64,000 nt of DNA from an uncultured Thiodictyon sp. (GCF_903946935.1 NZ_CAJAXH010000141.1:1-64000); one strand, 5' to 3'. Shown: positions 43,296-54,391, counted from the stretch's first letter. The notes: generated by a model not told the origin, from the letters alone. Made by a program: numbers and translations.

Positions 43296-44411
43296 ATGAA
43301 GCGTGTCGGGTTTGTCGGTTGGCGGGGGATGGTGGGCTCGGTCCTCATGGAGCGTATGCGCGCGGAGGATGACTTTGCGCACATCCCGGAGTCCGTCTTT
43401 TTCACCACCTCTCAGGCCGGGCAGCCCGGGCCGGATGTGGGGTGCGGTAGTCGGTCCTTGGGTGATGCCGGAGACCTCTCGGCGCTGGGCGCGTGTGACG
43501 TCATCGTCACCTGCCAGGGTGGCGACTACACGAAAGACGTCTACCCGCGGCTGCGCACTGCCGGCTGGAACGGCTACTGGATCGATGCCGCCTCCGCCCG
43601 GCGCATGGAGCCCGATGCCACCATCATCCTGGACCCGGTCAACCGGGCGGTGATCGATGGCGCCTTGGCGGCCGGGCGGCGCGACTTCATCGGCGGCAAC
43701 TGCACCGTCAGTCTGATGCTGATGGCCATCGGCGGTCTCTTTCAGGCCGGGGTGGTCGAGTGGGTCAGTGCCATGACCTATCAGGCCGCCTCCGGGGCCG
43801 GGGCCAAGCAGATGCGGGAGTTGCTGGAGCAGATGGGGGCGCTGTACGGCGCCGTTGCCCCGCAGCTTGCCGATCCGGCGTCCGCCATCCTGGAAATCGA
43901 TCGGGCCGTCACCGCCACCCTGCGTGGGGGCGATTTCCCCATGGCGAATTTCGGGGTACCCTTGGCCGGGAGTCTGATCCCCTGGATCGACACCGAACTG
44001 CCCAACGGCCAGAGCCGGGAAGAGTGGAAGGGGCAGGCCGAGACCAACAAGATCATGGGTCGCAGCGCCGATCCCATCCCCGTCGACGGATTGTGCGTGC
44101 GGGTGGGGGCGATGCGTTGCCACAGTCAGGGCTTGACGATCAAACTGAACCAGGACCTGTCCGTGGCCGACGCCGAGCGCCTGATCGCCGGTGCCAACGA
44201 CTGGGTGCAGGTGGTTCCGAATGAGCGTGTACGCAGCAGCGCCGAGCTGTCACCGGCGGCGGTGACCGGGCGCTTGGAGGTGCCGGTGGGGCGCCTGCGC
44301 AAGATGAATCTGGGCGACCGCTATCTGGCCGCCTTCACCGTTGGGGATCAGTTGTTGTGGGGTGCGGCCGAACCGCTGCGGCGGATGCTGCGCATTCTGC
44401 TCGAACATTAA
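43296..44411 (+). CDS. asd: aspartate-semialdehyde dehydrogenase Asd
   Basis: 371 aa from ATG 43296. NADPH site [14 protein letters not shown], catalytic Cys in [10 protein letters not shown] and the substrate region AETNKIMG, as in the gammaproteobacterial (E. coli-type) Asd subfamily. It makes aspartate semialdehyde for lysine/diaminopimelate, threonine and methionine synthesis. It sits between leuB and fimV, the usual gammaproteobacterial position. Confidence 0.96.
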   Translation: MKRVGFVGWRGMVGSVLMERMRAEDDFAHIPESVFFTTSQAGQPGPDVGCGSRSLGDAGDLSALGACDVIVTCQGGDYTKDVYPRLRTAGWNGYWIDAASARRMEPDATIILDPVNRAVIDGALAAGRRDFIGGNCTVSLMLMAIGGLFQAGVVEWVSAMTYQAASGAGAKQMRELLEQMGALYGAVAPQLADPASAILEIDRAVTATLRGGDFPMANFGVPLAGSLIPWIDTELPNGQSREEWKGQAETNKIMGRSADPIPVDGLCVRVGAMRCHSQGLTIKLNQDLSVADAERLIAGANDWVQVVPNERVRSSAELSPAAVTGRLEVPVGRLRKMNLGDRYLAAFTVGDQLLWGAAEPLRRMLRILLEH

Positions 44412-44497
44412 GTCCCGCCAGATCCGGCCCTGCCCTTGGTGAGGGGCGCGGATTCAGATATAGTTCCAAGTCGGTCATGGGGAAAAGAGGGCGGGGG

Positions 44498-47410
44498 ATG
44501 TCTCATAAGCTTTGCCTGGCGCCAGCGCTGGTGCTGGCCCTGGCCAGCGGATCGGCGCACGCCTTGGGAATCGGCGGAATCCGTCTGCAATCGGCGCTCG
44601 ATCAGCCGTTTGTGGGTGAGATTGATCTGGTCGATGTCAAACCGGACGAACTCGATGGCGTTAAGGTGCAGATCGCCCCGCAGACTGAGTTCAGTCGGGC
44701 CGGCACCGAGCGCTATCATTACCTCACCAAGCTGCGCTTCAGCCCCCAGATATCCCCGCGCGGAAACCCGGTGATCCGAGTCTCCAGCAAGGAGCCCATG
44801 CGCGAACCCTACATGGACTTTCTGGTGGAGGTCGTGTGGCCGAAGGGACGCCTGGTGAAGCAATACACGGTACTCCTCGACCCCCCGGTGACCACCGCGC
44901 GCTCAGCCCCGCGGGTCGCGCCGGCGGTGGTGGATGTGCGGCCGCCGCCTAGCACGCCGGTCCGCGCCGCGGCCCCGCCCGAGCCAACGGCGCCTGCCCG
45001 GCCCGCCAAGGCCGCCCCTCCGGCGGCCGCGTCGCCGCGGGCGCGCTCCGCCGCCACACCCGGTGGGGCGTTTCCGATACAGATCGGGCCGACGCGCTCG
45101 GGGGTCGGGCTGTGGCGCCTCGCACGCGCCAATACCCCGCCCGGGGCCACGGTGGCACAGACCACCATGGCGCTGTATCGCAACAATCAGGACGCCTTCT
45201 CCAACGGCGACATCAACCGGCTGATCATCGGCAAGATCCTAACCCTGCCCTATGCCGGTGAGTTGTTTGCCCTCAGTCCGGAGGCAGCCAAGGCCGAGTT
45301 CGAGTCAGCCATCAAGGGCGGGAAGGTAAGGCGCAGCCCGATCGCTGCACCCAATGCCCCCGTTGCGTTTCCCGGAACAGGCGAGTCGCGTCTGCGCATT
45401 GCCGGGGCCGCCGGGGATGGCGCCACGCCGCAGCCTGGTGCAGCGGCCGGCGCGCAGGACATGGAGAAGGAGCTTTTGTTGGTGCGCGAGGCGAGCGAGA
45501 GCGCCCGTCAGGAGACGGTCGATCTGCGTAGTCGCATTCACGACCTGGAGTCCCAACTCGGCGAGATCCAGCAGTTACTCAAGCTACGCAGCGAAGAATT
45601 GGCCCGGGTCCAGGGCGGGGCGGGGTCCGCCCCCGGTACCCTGCCCGGGGTGACGGCTATGGCATCGCCGACGGCCAGCCAGACTGCACCGTCGGCGGTG
45701 CTGCCAGTTGGTGCCCCGGGGCAGGCGGCGACCGGGTCCGCGGGTCCTGCGGGTAACACCCCGACTGCGTTGACGGACGCCGGTACGACTACCTCGCCCA
45801 GCGCGGCGAACGCGGCACCGGGGGCCGCAGGGACGCTGCCCGCTGGTACCGGCGCGACGCTACAACCGCGGCCCGCGGGCGCGCTGCCCGCGCCGGCGCC
45901 CGTCGCGACCAAGACACCTGGCCAGTCCCCGGTTGCCGCCGGCCCCAAGACGCCGACCCCGGCCGTGGCGTCGGCAAGCAGTGACTCGACCTGGCAGGCC
46001 TTGCTATGGCCACTGCTCGGTGTGGCGGGCGTGACCGCTCTGGGCATCGGTGGCTTGGTCTGGATGCGGGCGCGGCGGCGGGTCGGGTCCGAGGACGAGT
46101 TCGATGCCCTCGAGCATACCGCGCAAGGGGATGCCATACCTCCCGTGGCGCCCGGTGAGGGGGATAGCGCTGCCATATCGGCCGGGCCCCCGACGATCGA
46201 CTTAGCGGCCGCTGGTCTGGAGGACTCGGCGCCGGAGCAGTCCCGAAGGTCGGAGTCGACGCCGGATTCGGAAATGGCATTGGACGGGGAGATAGACGAG
46301 GCGGATATCCTCTCGGAGGCTGACATCTATATCGCCTATGGTCGCTATCGCGAGGCGGAGGACCTGTTGCGGGCGGAGATGCGACGCACGCCGCTGCGGC
46401 TCGATCTCATGTTCAAGCTCGGCGAGGCCTTCTATGGCGAACAGAACGCGGCGGCCTTGCGGGGGCTGATGAAGGAGGTGCAGGCGGTCGGTGGGGATCG
46501 ATCGAGTCCGGCGCAGTGGCGGCGCCTATGCGAGATGGCCGCCGTCAACCCGGCTGACGTCACCTCGTCCGACATCCCCGCGTCTGACTTAGCCGCCGAC
46601 GGCCTGCCCCAAGCGGTCCGCGCTACGCCGGTCGAGCGTGGCGGCGCTGCCTGGGGCGATGCGCTGGCGAGCGATGACTCCGAGTCGAGCGGCGCTGGGT
46701 TGTCCGAGGTCTATACGCTCGATGTCGGTGACATGCAGGCATCCTTGCCCGACCTGGCCATGGACGCCGCATCCTCGATCGGGCTTGATCGCGCGGTGCT
46801 GTCCGGACGTGGCGCCGCAGCCACTGACTCGATGGACGGCGCCCCGGGCGCCGCCGCTCGCCCCTTTTTGCCGCCCACCCTGATGGACGAATCGCCGTTC
46901 AGTCTTGATCTGAGTCTGGAGAAGGCATTCGGCGGCCAACCGCTCGATGAGGCGCTCAGTGGGGTCGGCGACGCGGGTGCGGCGCGCGCGGACTCGGCGC
47001 TGGAACTGAATCTGGACGATGCACTGGATCGCCCCTCCGGCGAGGCGCGGGTCCCCGATGACTTGGACCGGTACTTGGTCCTCGACGCGGCCGCGACGCT
47101 CCCGCACAGCGAGGACCTTACGCTGACCGGGGGTACGGCGTTGCCGCCACCTGTCAACCGCTCGCCCCTGCGGGACCCAGGCACCACGCCCGGGTCGATC
47201 GGTACACCGGACGACAGCGAGCAGCTCGCCTCCGCGTGGCAGCTGGACGAGAGCGGGTGGGATGAGACCGCCACCGCGCTGGACTTGGCCCGGGCCTATA
47301 TTGAAATGGGCGACCAGGAGGCCGCCAAGGGCATCTTGGATGAGGTGGTCAGCGAGGGTAGCGAGGAGCAGCGCGCGGCGGCCCGGGAATTGCTTAAGCG
47401 TGTCGCTTGA
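44498..47410 (+). CDS. fimV: pilus assembly / polar hub protein FimV
   Basis: 970 aa from ATG 44498, chosen for the GA-rich ribosome site and immediate signal peptide (LALASGSAHALG); ATG 44477 is an alternative. The N-terminal FimV domain (residues about 25-130) is followed by a Pro/Ala linker, a LysM-like domain (about 205-255), a coiled coil (EKELLLVREASES...), a Thr/Ala/Pro linker, one TM segment (LLGVAGVTALGIGGLVW, about 512-528), a long acidic cytoplasmic region and a C-terminal TPR-like FimV motif (LARAYIEMGDQEAAKGIL). FimV organises type IV pilus and chemosensory components at the pole, relevant to the Chp arrays in this window. Confidence 0.92.
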   Translation: MSHKLCLAPALVLALASGSAHALGIGGIRLQSALDQPFVGEIDLVDVKPDELDGVKVQIAPQTEFSRAGTERYHYLTKLRFSPQISPRGNPVIRVSSKEPMREPYMDFLVEVVWPKGRLVKQYTVLLDPPVTTARSAPRVAPAVVDVRPPPSTPVRAAAPPEPTAPARPAKAAPPAAASPRARSAATPGGAFPIQIGPTRSGVGLWRLARANTPPGATVAQTTMALYRNNQDAFSNGDINRLIIGKILTLPYAGELFALSPEAAKAEFESAIKGGKVRRSPIAAPNAPVAFPGTGESRLRIAGAAGDGATPQPGAAAGAQDMEKELLLVREASESARQETVDLRSRIHDLESQLGEIQQLLKLRSEELARVQGGAGSAPGTLPGVTAMASPTASQTAPSAVLPVGAPGQAATGSAGPAGNTPTALTDAGTTTSPSAANAAPGAAGTLPAGTGATLQPRPAGALPAPAPVATKTPGQSPVAAGPKTPTPAVASASSDSTWQALLWPLLGVAGVTALGIGGLVWMRARRRVGSEDEFDALEHTAQGDAIPPVAPGEGDSAAISAGPPTIDLAAAGLEDSAPEQSRRSESTPDSEMALDGEIDEADILSEADIYIAYGRYREAEDLLRAEMRRTPLRLDLMFKLGEAFYGEQNAAALRGLMKEVQAVGGDRSSPAQWRRLCEMAAVNPADVTSSDIPASDLAADGLPQAVRATPVERGGAAWGDALASDDSESSGAGLSEVYTLDVGDMQASLPDLAMDAASSIGLDRAVLSGRGAAATDSMDGAPGAAARPFLPPTLMDESPFSLDLSLEKAFGGQPLDEALSGVGDAGAARADSALELNLDDALDRPSGEARVPDDLDRYLVLDAAATLPHSEDLTLTGGTALPPPVNRSPLRDPGTTPGSIGTPDDSEQLASAWQLDESGWDETATALDLARAYIEMGDQEAAKGILDEVVSEGSEEQRAAARELLKRVA

Positions 47411-47442
47411 GCGTGGCCGATCACGCCCCCTCAGCGCGCACC

Positions 47443-48219
47443 ATGGCCACTGAGCGTATCGCCCTCGGCCTGGAGTACGACGGCAGCGCATTTTGCGGTT
47501 GGCAGACCCAGCCGCGGGTGCGCACCGTCCAAGCGACCCTGGAGGCGGCGTTGTCCCGGGTGGCCGACCATCCGGTGCGCTTGCAGTGCGCGGGACGCAC
47601 GGATGCGGGGGTCCATGCGCTGGAACAAGTGGTTCATTTCGACACGACGGCCAGCCGCACCCCGCGTGCCTGGGTGTTAGGAAGCAATGTCAACCTGCCG
47701 GGTGACTGCGCGGTCAGTTGGGCGCAGCCGGTGCCGGAGGACTTTCATGCCCGCTTCTGCGCCCACGCGCGTCATTACCGTTACCGCATCCTGACGCGGC
47801 CTGCTCGCTCGCCCCTGGAGCGTGATCGCGCATTGTGGATCCATCGCCCACTGGATCTGGGGTGCATGCAGGCGGCGGCGGCGACGTTGGTCGGAGAGCA
47901 TGACTTCAGCAGCTTTCGTGCCCTGGCCTGTCAGGCCAAGAGCCCGGTGCGCCGCATTCACTATCTGAACCTGACGAAAGCGGCCGGGGTGATCGAGCTG
48001 CGCGTCGCGGCCAATGGATTCCTGCACCACATGGTGCGCAACATCGTGGGGGTCTTGCTTGCCATCGGGCGCGGTGAGGCGCCGGTGGACTGGACGGCAG
48101 AGCTGCTCGCGGTACGCGACCGCACCCGGGGCGGGGTCACAGCGGCGCCCCAGGGGCTCTATTTCATGCGCGCCGACTATCCGCCGGAGTTCGGCCTGCC
48201 CCAGGCCGAGAGTCATTGA
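47443..48219 (+). CDS. truA: tRNA pseudouridine(38-40) synthase TruA
   Basis: 258 aa from ATG 47443; TTG 47407 and GTG 47413 give slightly longer forms overlapping the fimV stop. Catalytic Asp in CAGRTDAGVHA, plus RHYRYRI and FLHHMVRNIVG typical of TruA. It modifies the anticodon stem-loop of tRNAs. It lies directly after fimV as in many gammaproteobacteria. Confidence 0.95.
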   Translation: MATERIALGLEYDGSAFCGWQTQPRVRTVQATLEAALSRVADHPVRLQCAGRTDAGVHALEQVVHFDTTASRTPRAWVLGSNVNLPGDCAVSWAQPVPEDFHARFCAHARHYRYRILTRPARSPLERDRALWIHRPLDLGCMQAAAATLVGEHDFSSFRALACQAKSPVRRIHYLNLTKAAGVIELRVAANGFLHHMVRNIVGVLLAIGRGEAPVDWTAELLAVRDRTRGGVTAAPQGLYFMRADYPPEFGLPQAESH

Positions 48220-48255
48220 GCCGCACATGAACGATGACCATAGGTTCGGTATTTG

Positions 48256-48387
48256 TTCACGCCAAGACGCCAAGACGCCAAGAAGAGCGACGACGGCGTC
48301 ACTCCACTCTCCCAAGCGTCCCCCGGGCGAACCGCCCGGCACTCATTGCGCATCAAATAACCTTGGCGTCTTGGCGTCTTGGCGTGA
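48256..48387. repeat. dispersed element with iterated CGCCAAG termini, copy 2
   Basis: The left end TTCACGCCAAGACGCCAAGA (48256 onward, with a third unit) is matched in inverted orientation by TTGGCGTC units ending GGCGTGAGAA at 48361-48390. The interior contains its own hairpin (CCGGGCG...CGCCCGG) and differs from copy 1 at 10071-10217. It fills the truA-trpF spacer and ends about 10 bases before the trpF start. Confidence 0.7.
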
Positions 48388-48396
48388 GAACTGCTT

Positions 48397-49038
48397 TTGA
48401 CCAGGACCCGGGTTAAGATCTGCGGTTTGACGCGTCCCGCGGACGTGGCGGCGGCGGTGGCGGCGGGGGCCGATGCGATCGGGCTGGTGTTCTATCCGCC
48501 CAGCCCGCGGGCCGTTACGCCGGAGCTGGCGCGCGAGCTTTGCAACCTGCTGCCGCCCTTTGTGACGGCCGTGGGGCTATTCGTGGACGAGACGGCCGCG
48601 ACGGTGCGTCGTGTCCTGGACGAGGTGCCGCTCGACTTGGTGCAATTCCATGGCGAGGAGCCGCCCGATCTGTGTGCGAGCGTCGGTCGGCGCTGGATCA
48701 AGGCGATCCGCATGCGTCCGGGGGTCGAGCTCCCGGTCTTGGCGGCGGCCTACCGGGGCGCTGCCGGTCTGTTACTCGACGCCTACGACCCCGCCCGCCC
48801 CGGTGGAACCGGGTTGGCCTTCGACTGGGGGCGGATACCCCCCGCACTGGCCTCCCGGATCGTCCTCGCCGGGGGACTTGATCCGACCAATATTGCCGCC
48901 GCGATTGCTCGCGTGCGCCCCTACGCCGTCGATGTGAGCGGCGGCGTCGAATCTGCCCGGGGTGTAAAAGACCCGGCAAAAATTTATGCTTTCATGCAAG
49001 GTGTACGAGATGGCGACAACGCCCGCAATGCTTTCTGA
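48397..49038 (+). CDS. trpF: phosphoribosylanthranilate isomerase TrpF
   Basis: 213 aa from TTG 48397, the only reasonable start giving the family N-terminus [13 protein letters not shown] barrel with catalytic Cys in [12 protein letters not shown], the catalytic Asp in LLLDAY and phosphate-binding DVSGGVES at the C-terminus. Its ribosome-binding region is made of the end of the repeat element at 48256-48387. The 3' end overlaps trpB by 29 bases. Confidence 0.94.
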   Translation: MTRTRVKICGLTRPADVAAAVAAGADAIGLVFYPPSPRAVTPELARELCNLLPPFVTAVGLFVDETAATVRRVLDEVPLDLVQFHGEEPPDLCASVGRRWIKAIRMRPGVELPVLAAAYRGAAGLLLDAYDPARPGGTGLAFDWGRIPPALASRIVLAGGLDPTNIAAAIARVRPYAVDVSGGVESARGVKDPAKIYAFMQGVRDGDNARNAF

Positions 49039-50260
49039 TCGGGGTCCCCAGACGGGCGCCGGACCGGGCTATCGATGGCCCGATGCCAACGGCCACTTTG
49101 GCCCCTACGGCGGGCTCTTCGTGCCCGAAACCCTCATGTACCCCCTGGAGGAACTGCGGGTGGCCTATGAGCGCTACCTGGCGGACCCCGAGTTTCAGGC
49201 CGAACTGGATGCGGACTTGCAGGATTATGTGGGCCGGCCCTCGCCCATCTATCACGCCGTGCGCTGGAGCCGGGACTTAGGCGGTGCCCAGATCTACTTG
49301 AAGCGCGAGGATCTGAATCACACCGGGGCGCACAAGATCAACAACACCATCGGCCAGGCCCTGTTGGCCCGGCGCATGGGCAAGACCCGGATCATCGCCG
49401 AGACCGGCGCCGGCCAGCATGGGGTGGCCAGTGCCACGGTGGCGGCGCGCTTAGGGCTTGAATGTGTGGTCTATATGGGCGAGGTGGACGTGGCCCGCCA
49501 GGAGGCCAATGTCTACCGCATGCGCCTCTTGGGGGCCCAGGTGGTCTCGGTCAAGTCCGGCTCCCGCACGCTGAAGGATGCGCTTAACGAGGCGATGCGC
49601 GACTGGGTGACCAATGTGGACGACACCTTCTACATCATCGGCACGGTGGCCGGTCCGCACCCCTATCCGGCGATGGTGCGGGACTTCCAGGCGGTGATCG
49701 GGCGCGAGGCCCGCGCGCAGATGCTGGCGCGCACCGGGCGCCTGCCGGATGCACTGGTCGCCTGCGTGGGCGGCGGTTCCAACGCCATCGGGCTGTTCTA
49801 TCCCTTCATTGAGGACGCCGGGGTGGCCATGATCGGGGTCGAGGCGGCCGGTGACGGTTTGGAGACCGGCCGCCATGCCGCACCGCTCAATGCCGGTCGC
49901 CCCGGTGTACTACATGGCAACCGCACCTATCTAATGGAGGACGCCGACGGCCAGATCATCGAGACCCACTCGGTCTCGGCCGGCCTGGACTACCCCGGGG
50001 TCGGCCCTGAGCATGCATGGCTCAAGGACACCGGACGCGCCCGCTATGACGCCATCACCGACATTGAGGCCCTGGCCGCCTTCCATACACTGACTCGTAC
50101 CGAGGGTATCATCCCGGCCCTGGAGTCGAGTCACGCACTGGCCTACGCGGCCAAGCTTGCGCCCACCATGGGCCGCGATCAGACCATCCTGGTCAATCTC
50201 TCCGGCCGTGGGGACAAGGACATGCACACGGTCGCCAAGCACGAGGGCCTGGTCCTGTGA
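49010..50260 (+). CDS. trpB: tryptophan synthase beta subunit TrpB
   Basis: 416 aa from ATG 49010, inside the end of trpF. PLP-dependent: PLP Lys in [17 protein letters not shown], phosphate-binding GGGSNAIG and NLSGRGDKD near the C-terminus. It joins indole and serine to make tryptophan, with indole channelled from TrpA. Its stop overlaps the trpA GTG by 4 bases. Confidence 0.97.
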   Translation: MATTPAMLSDRGPQTGAGPGYRWPDANGHFGPYGGLFVPETLMYPLEELRVAYERYLADPEFQAELDADLQDYVGRPSPIYHAVRWSRDLGGAQIYLKREDLNHTGAHKINNTIGQALLARRMGKTRIIAETGAGQHGVASATVAARLGLECVVYMGEVDVARQEANVYRMRLLGAQVVSVKSGSRTLKDALNEAMRDWVTNVDDTFYIIGTVAGPHPYPAMVRDFQAVIGREARAQMLARTGRLPDALVACVGGGSNAIGLFYPFIEDAGVAMIGVEAAGDGLETGRHAAPLNAGRPGVLHGNRTYLMEDADGQIIETHSVSAGLDYPGVGPEHAWLKDTGRARYDAITDIEALAAFHTLTRTEGIIPALESSHALAYAAKLAPTMGRDQTILVNLSGRGDKDMHTVAKHEGLVL

Positions 50261-51072
50261 GCCGCATCGCCACCCGTTTCGCATCGCTCAAGGGCCATGG
50301 TCGCACCGCCCTGATCCCCTTCGTCACCGCCGGCGATCCGCACCCGGCGACCACGGTGCCGCTGATGCATGCCATGGTCGCCGCCGGTGCGGACCTGATC
50401 GAGCTGGGGGTGCCCTTTTCCGATCCGATGGCCGACGGCCCGGTGATCCAGCGTGCCACCGAGCGCGCCCTTGCGCAGGGCGTGTCGTTGCACGAGGTGC
50501 TCAGTATCGTGCGCGCCTTCCGGGTCGGCGACCCGGACACCCCGGTGGTCCTCATGGGCTACCTGAACCCGATCGAGGTCATGGGCTACGAATCCTTTGC
50601 CGCCGAGGCGGCGGCCGCCGGGGTCGACGGCGCACTGGTGGTCGATGTGCCGCCGGAGGAGAGCACAGACCTGGTGGCGGCGCTGCGCGGCCATGGTCTG
50701 GATCTGGTCTATCTGCTCGCGCCGACTTCGACCGATGCGCGCATCCGGCGCATCGGCGAGGTGGCCTCCGGCTTTGTCTACTACGTCTCGGTCAAGGGGG
50801 TGACCGGCGCCGGGTCACTGGATACGGACGCGGTGGCGGCGCGGGTGGAGACGATCAAGTCATTGATCTCGCTGCCGGTTGGGGTGGGCTTCGGGATCAA
50901 GGACGCGGCCACCGCGGCGCGGGTCGCGGCGGTGGCGGACGCGGTGATCGTCGGCAGCGCGCTGGTCAGTCGGATCGAGGAACTCGAGCAGACCCCCGAG
51001 TCGATCCCAGGCGTGATCGGGGACTTCCTGGCGACCCTGCGCGTGGCCATCGATGCCGCTGATCGCGGTTGA
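50257..51072 (+). CDS. trpA: tryptophan synthase alpha subunit TrpA
   Basis: 271 aa from GTG 50257 overlapping trpB. TIM barrel with catalytic Glu and Asp in [15 protein letters not shown] and phosphate loop VGFGIKD. It cleaves indole-3-glycerol phosphate to indole for TrpB. Last gene of the trpF-trpB-trpA set. Confidence 0.97.
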   Translation: MSRIATRFASLKGHGRTALIPFVTAGDPHPATTVPLMHAMVAAGADLIELGVPFSDPMADGPVIQRATERALAQGVSLHEVLSIVRAFRVGDPDTPVVLMGYLNPIEVMGYESFAAEAAAAGVDGALVVDVPPEESTDLVAALRGHGLDLVYLLAPTSTDARIRRIGEVASGFVYYVSVKGVTGAGSLDTDAVAARVETIKSLISLPVGVGFGIKDAATAARVAAVADAVIVGSALVSRIEELEQTPESIPGVIGDFLATLRVAIDAADRG

Positions 51073-51213
51073 CCCGTTAATCCTTTCCAACTTTAGACAA
51101 GGCCGCGGCCAGTCGTTGCAATGCTACCGGGAGTTGCGCTCCGCGCGATCCGATTGTAAGGCTTCCGACTGCGGCTTGGGGGCGCGAACGTGGCGATCAA
51201 TGTAGAAACGACG

Positions 51214-52113
51214 ATGAGTTGGTTTGAGAAGCTGATGCCGAGCCGCATCCGCACGGAGGCGAGCCACAAGCGCGCCGTGCCCGAGGGCATCTGGGCCAAA
51301 TGCCCCGGCTGTAACGCCATCCTCTACCGGGCCGAGTTGGAGCGCAACCTGGAGGTCTGCCCCAAGTGCGGCCATCACAACCGCATCCGCGCCCGCCGTC
51401 GCCTCGATGGCTTTCTCGACCCGGAACCGCGGGAGGAGTTGGGCGCCGAGATGGAATCCGCGGACCCGCTCAAGTTCAAGGATCTCAAGCGTTACAAGGA
51501 CCGTCTGGCGGCGGCCCAGAAGGCGACCGGGGAGAAGGAGGCGATGGTGGTCCTGCGCGGCCGGCTCAAGGGCGAGCCGATCGTCGCGGCTGCCTTCGAG
51601 TTCGAGTTCATGGGTGGTTCCATGGGGTCGGTGGTCGGCGAGCGCTTTGTGCGGGGTGTGGAGGGCGCCATCGAGCAGGGTGCGCCGCTCGTGTGCTTCT
51701 CCGCCAGCGGCGGGGCGCGCATGCAGGAGAGCCTCTTCTCGCTCTTCCAGATGGCCAAGACCAGTGCCGCGCTGGGGCAGTTGCGCGCGCGCGGCCTGCC
51801 CTTCATCTCGGTGATGACTGACCCGACCATGGGCGGTGTTTCGGCCAGCCTGGCCATGCTCGGCGATCTGAATATCGCCGAGCCCGGGGCACTGATCGGC
51901 TTCGCCGGCCCGCGGGTCATTGAGCAGACGGTGCGTGAGAAGCTCCCAGAGGGTTTCCAGCACAGCGAGTTTCTGATGGACAAGGGGGCGCTCGATATGA
52001 TCGTCGATCGTCGCGACCTGCGCGACCGCGTGAGCGAACTGCTCGCCATCCTGATGCGGCGGGGGCGGCATTGCGCGGCCGGGAATGCGCTTTCTCCTCC
52101 GGTGGTTGGGTGA
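51214..52113 (+). CDS. accD: acetyl-CoA carboxylase carboxyltransferase beta subunit AccD
   Basis: 299 aa from ATG 51214 ([12 protein letters not shown] is the family start; GTG 51190 adds 8 residues). A zinc ribbon with two CxxC pairs (CPGC, CPKC) is followed by the crotonase-like carboxyltransferase fold with [10 protein letters not shown] and GGVSAS. With AccA it transfers carboxyl from biotin to acetyl-CoA, the first step of fatty-acid synthesis. The trpA-accD-folC order is conserved. Confidence 0.97.
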   Translation: MSWFEKLMPSRIRTEASHKRAVPEGIWAKCPGCNAILYRAELERNLEVCPKCGHHNRIRARRRLDGFLDPEPREELGAEMESADPLKFKDLKRYKDRLAAAQKATGEKEAMVVLRGRLKGEPIVAAAFEFEFMGGSMGSVVGERFVRGVEGAIEQGAPLVCFSASGGARMQESLFSLFQMAKTSAALGQLRARGLPFISVMTDPTMGGVSASLAMLGDLNIAEPGALIGFAGPRVIEQTVREKLPEGFQHSEFLMDKGALDMIVDRRDLRDRVSELLAILMRRGRHCAAGNALSPPVVG

Positions 52114-52251
52114 TCGATGATGGCCCCAGTGCATCGCCTCTGGTAGCAGGGCTGGGGTGGGGGAGGGTCAATGGCGAGTCGTGCCCCGGACTTTCGCGCG
52201 CCCCCCTAAACCGTGGCACAATCCCGACCCCCAACGGCGCCGCTAGACTCG

Positions 52252-53547
52252 ATGTCACCAGTGACCATGCACCAGACTGACCTGTGGACCCTGGGCGACT
52301 GGCTCGCCTGGCAGTCCAGCTTGACCCCGCATCGGATGGAGTTCGGCCTGGAGCGGATCGCCGTCGTCTGGTCGCGGTTGGGTCCGCCGACCCTGGGTGC
52401 CCCGGTCATCGCCGTCGGTGGCACCAACGGCAAGGGCTCCACCGTGGCCTATCTCGAGGCGATCGCCCGGGCGGCGGGCTACCACACGGGCTGCTATACC
52501 TCACCGCACTTGTTGAGTTACCACGAACGGGTACGAATCGACGGTACGCCGGCGACCGATCGGGCGCTGTGCGCGGCCTTTTCCCGAGTCGAACAGGCGC
52601 GCGGGGATACGCCGCTCACGGTGTTCGAGTTCGGGACCCTGGCCGCCTTGGTCCTGTTCGTGGATGCCGGACCGGACCTGGTGATCCTAGAGGTGGGGCT
52701 GGGCGGGCGACTCGACGCGGTCAACCTGATCGACGCGGATTGCGCGGTGGTCGCCTCCATCGGCCATGACCATATGGCCTTGCTGGGGGAGTCGCTGGAG
52801 GCGGTCGCCCGGGAGAAGGCCGGCATTTTCCGTGCCGACCGGCCGGCGATCATCGGCCAGCGGGACGCACCCGCGGCCCTGCGGGTGGCGGCGCAGGCGC
52901 TCGGTGCCCGGGTGTTGCAGGTGGGGCAGGAACTCGGCTGCGCGGCGGCCCCCGACGGCGCCGGTTGGATTTGGTCGGGGGCGGATGGCGAGCGTTTGGC
53001 GCTGCCGATTCCGGCGATGCGCGGCTCCTTCCAGCAGCACAATGCGGCGGCCGCCATTGCGGCCCTGCGCGCATTGCGTGGGCGGTTGCCGGTGCCGGTG
53101 ACCGCGATTCGCGCGGGTCTCGCACGGGCGCGGCTGCCGGGGCGCTTTCAGGTCTTCCCCGGGGCGGTGACCTGGATCCTGGACGTGGCCCACAACCGCG
53201 AGGCGGCGCAGGTCCTGGCCGAGAATCTGCGCGAATTTCGTTGTCCCGGACGGGTGCGAGCGGTATTTGGTGTGCTGGCGGACAAGGAGCCGGAGGCGGT
53301 CGCCGCACCGTTGCGCTCACTGGTCGACACCTGGTATCTGACGGCGAGCGCCGATGACCGCGCCATGTCGGCGCAGTGCCTGGGCGAGCGACTGCATGGC
53401 GTCCTTGCGGGCGTACACCAAGAGCTACACCAAACATTCAAGGCGGCCTTGGATGCGGCCCTGACGGCTAGCGTGGCGGGCGACTGTCTACTGGTGTTCG
53501 GTTCATTCACCACGGTGGGTGAGGCATTGAAGTGCAGGGGCGAGTGA
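52252..53547 (+). CDS. folC: bifunctional folylpolyglutamate / dihydrofolate synthase FolC
   Basis: 431 aa from ATG 52252; GTG 52213 and ATG 52267 are alternatives and none has a clear ribosome site. Mur-ligase family: P-loop GGTNGKGST, YTSPHLLSYHERVRI, LEVGLGGRLDAVN, SIGHDH and C-terminal DVAHN. It adds glutamate to dihydropteroate and folates. It sits between accD and the SPOR-domain gene as in other gammaproteobacteria. Confidence 0.95.
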   Translation: MSPVTMHQTDLWTLGDWLAWQSSLTPHRMEFGLERIAVVWSRLGPPTLGAPVIAVGGTNGKGSTVAYLEAIARAAGYHTGCYTSPHLLSYHERVRIDGTPATDRALCAAFSRVEQARGDTPLTVFEFGTLAALVLFVDAGPDLVILEVGLGGRLDAVNLIDADCAVVASIGHDHMALLGESLEAVAREKAGIFRADRPAIIGQRDAPAALRVAAQALGARVLQVGQELGCAAAPDGAGWIWSGADGERLALPIPAMRGSFQQHNAAAAIAALRALRGRLPVPVTAIRAGLARARLPGRFQVFPGAVTWILDVAHNREAAQVLAENLREFRCPGRVRAVFGVLADKEPEAVAAPLRSLVDTWYLTASADDRAMSAQCLGERLHGVLAGVHQELHQTFKAALDAALTASVAGDCLLVFGSFTTVGEALKCRGE

Positions 53548-53725
53548 GGGCGGCGGTGCTGGTATACTGCGTCCCCAGGCGCGGGGCGCGGGCGGGCGCC
53601 TGGTCAACTGTTCTCCGACCGGGTCGGCCAACCGCCGGCACGCTGCGATCAGGATGTGTGCTCATCCTGCGGACTAACACCCTGTTGCGGTTCGGGCTGG
53701 TCGGCGCGGCCCGCGGAGTCGAGGC

Positions 53726-54355
53726 ATGATGCGAGACGGTGCCAAGAAGCGGTTGATTGGAGCGGTCGTGGTGGTTGCCCTGGCGGTGACCTTTGTGCCC
53801 ATGTTGTTCGAGCCGCCGTCCTCGGATAGCCCGCCGGCCATCCAACAGCCTGTTCCGAGCCCCCCGGCCTTTGAACCGGGCCTGAAGAATGAGGTTTTTT
53901 TGGGGCCACAGGACTCCGGGGTGGGTGGGGGCGCGGAGTCGGCGTCCAGGGTCTCCCAGCCCCTGGCACTACCCCCGGCCGGGGAACTGGCGCCGGTGCC
54001 GATCGGTGCGCCGGGCCGCGCCGAGACCCCGGGAGCGCGGCGCGGTGCCGCGCCGGTGCAGGCCCAGGACAAATCCCCCGCGACACCTGAGCTGGCCCCG
54101 CCCCGGGGTGCAAACGATCTGCCGTCCTGGGTGGTCCAGGTGGCGAGTGTCGCGAGTCCCGAGGGTGCGGCAGAACTGGAGGGCAAGTTGCGTGCGGATG
54201 GTTTTGCCGCCTTCGTGGAGAAGGCCGAAGTGAATGGGAGGGTCACTTACCGGGTGCAGGTGGGTCCGGAGTTGGACCGCGTCAGGGCGGATCGGACCGC
54301 CGCCCGTCTACGGGAAAAACACAAGGTCAGCCCCTTGATCAAGAGCTATCCATAA
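53726..54355 (+). CDS. SPOR-domain protein (DedD-like)
   Basis: 209 aa from ATG 53726 (or the following ATG). A short cytoplasmic N-terminus and one TM segment (residues about 9-27) precede a Pro/Gly/Ala-rich periplasmic linker and a C-terminal SPOR domain (about 130-209: WVVQVASVASPEGAAEL, YRVQVGPELDRVRAD). SPOR domains bind denuded septal glycan, targeting the protein to the division site. Position between folC and cvpA matches dedD of E. coli. Confidence 0.9.
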   Translation: MMRDGAKKRLIGAVVVVALAVTFVPMLFEPPSSDSPPAIQQPVPSPPAFEPGLKNEVFLGPQDSGVGGGAESASRVSQPLALPPAGELAPVPIGAPGRAETPGARRGAAPVQAQDKSPATPELAPPRGANDLPSWVVQVASVASPEGAAELEGKLRADGFAAFVEKAEVNGRVTYRVQVGPELDRVRADRTAARLREKHKVSPLIKSYP

Positions 54356-54391
54356 GGGTCGCGGCAGCGCGCGTCCGCGCGAGGAACCGAT

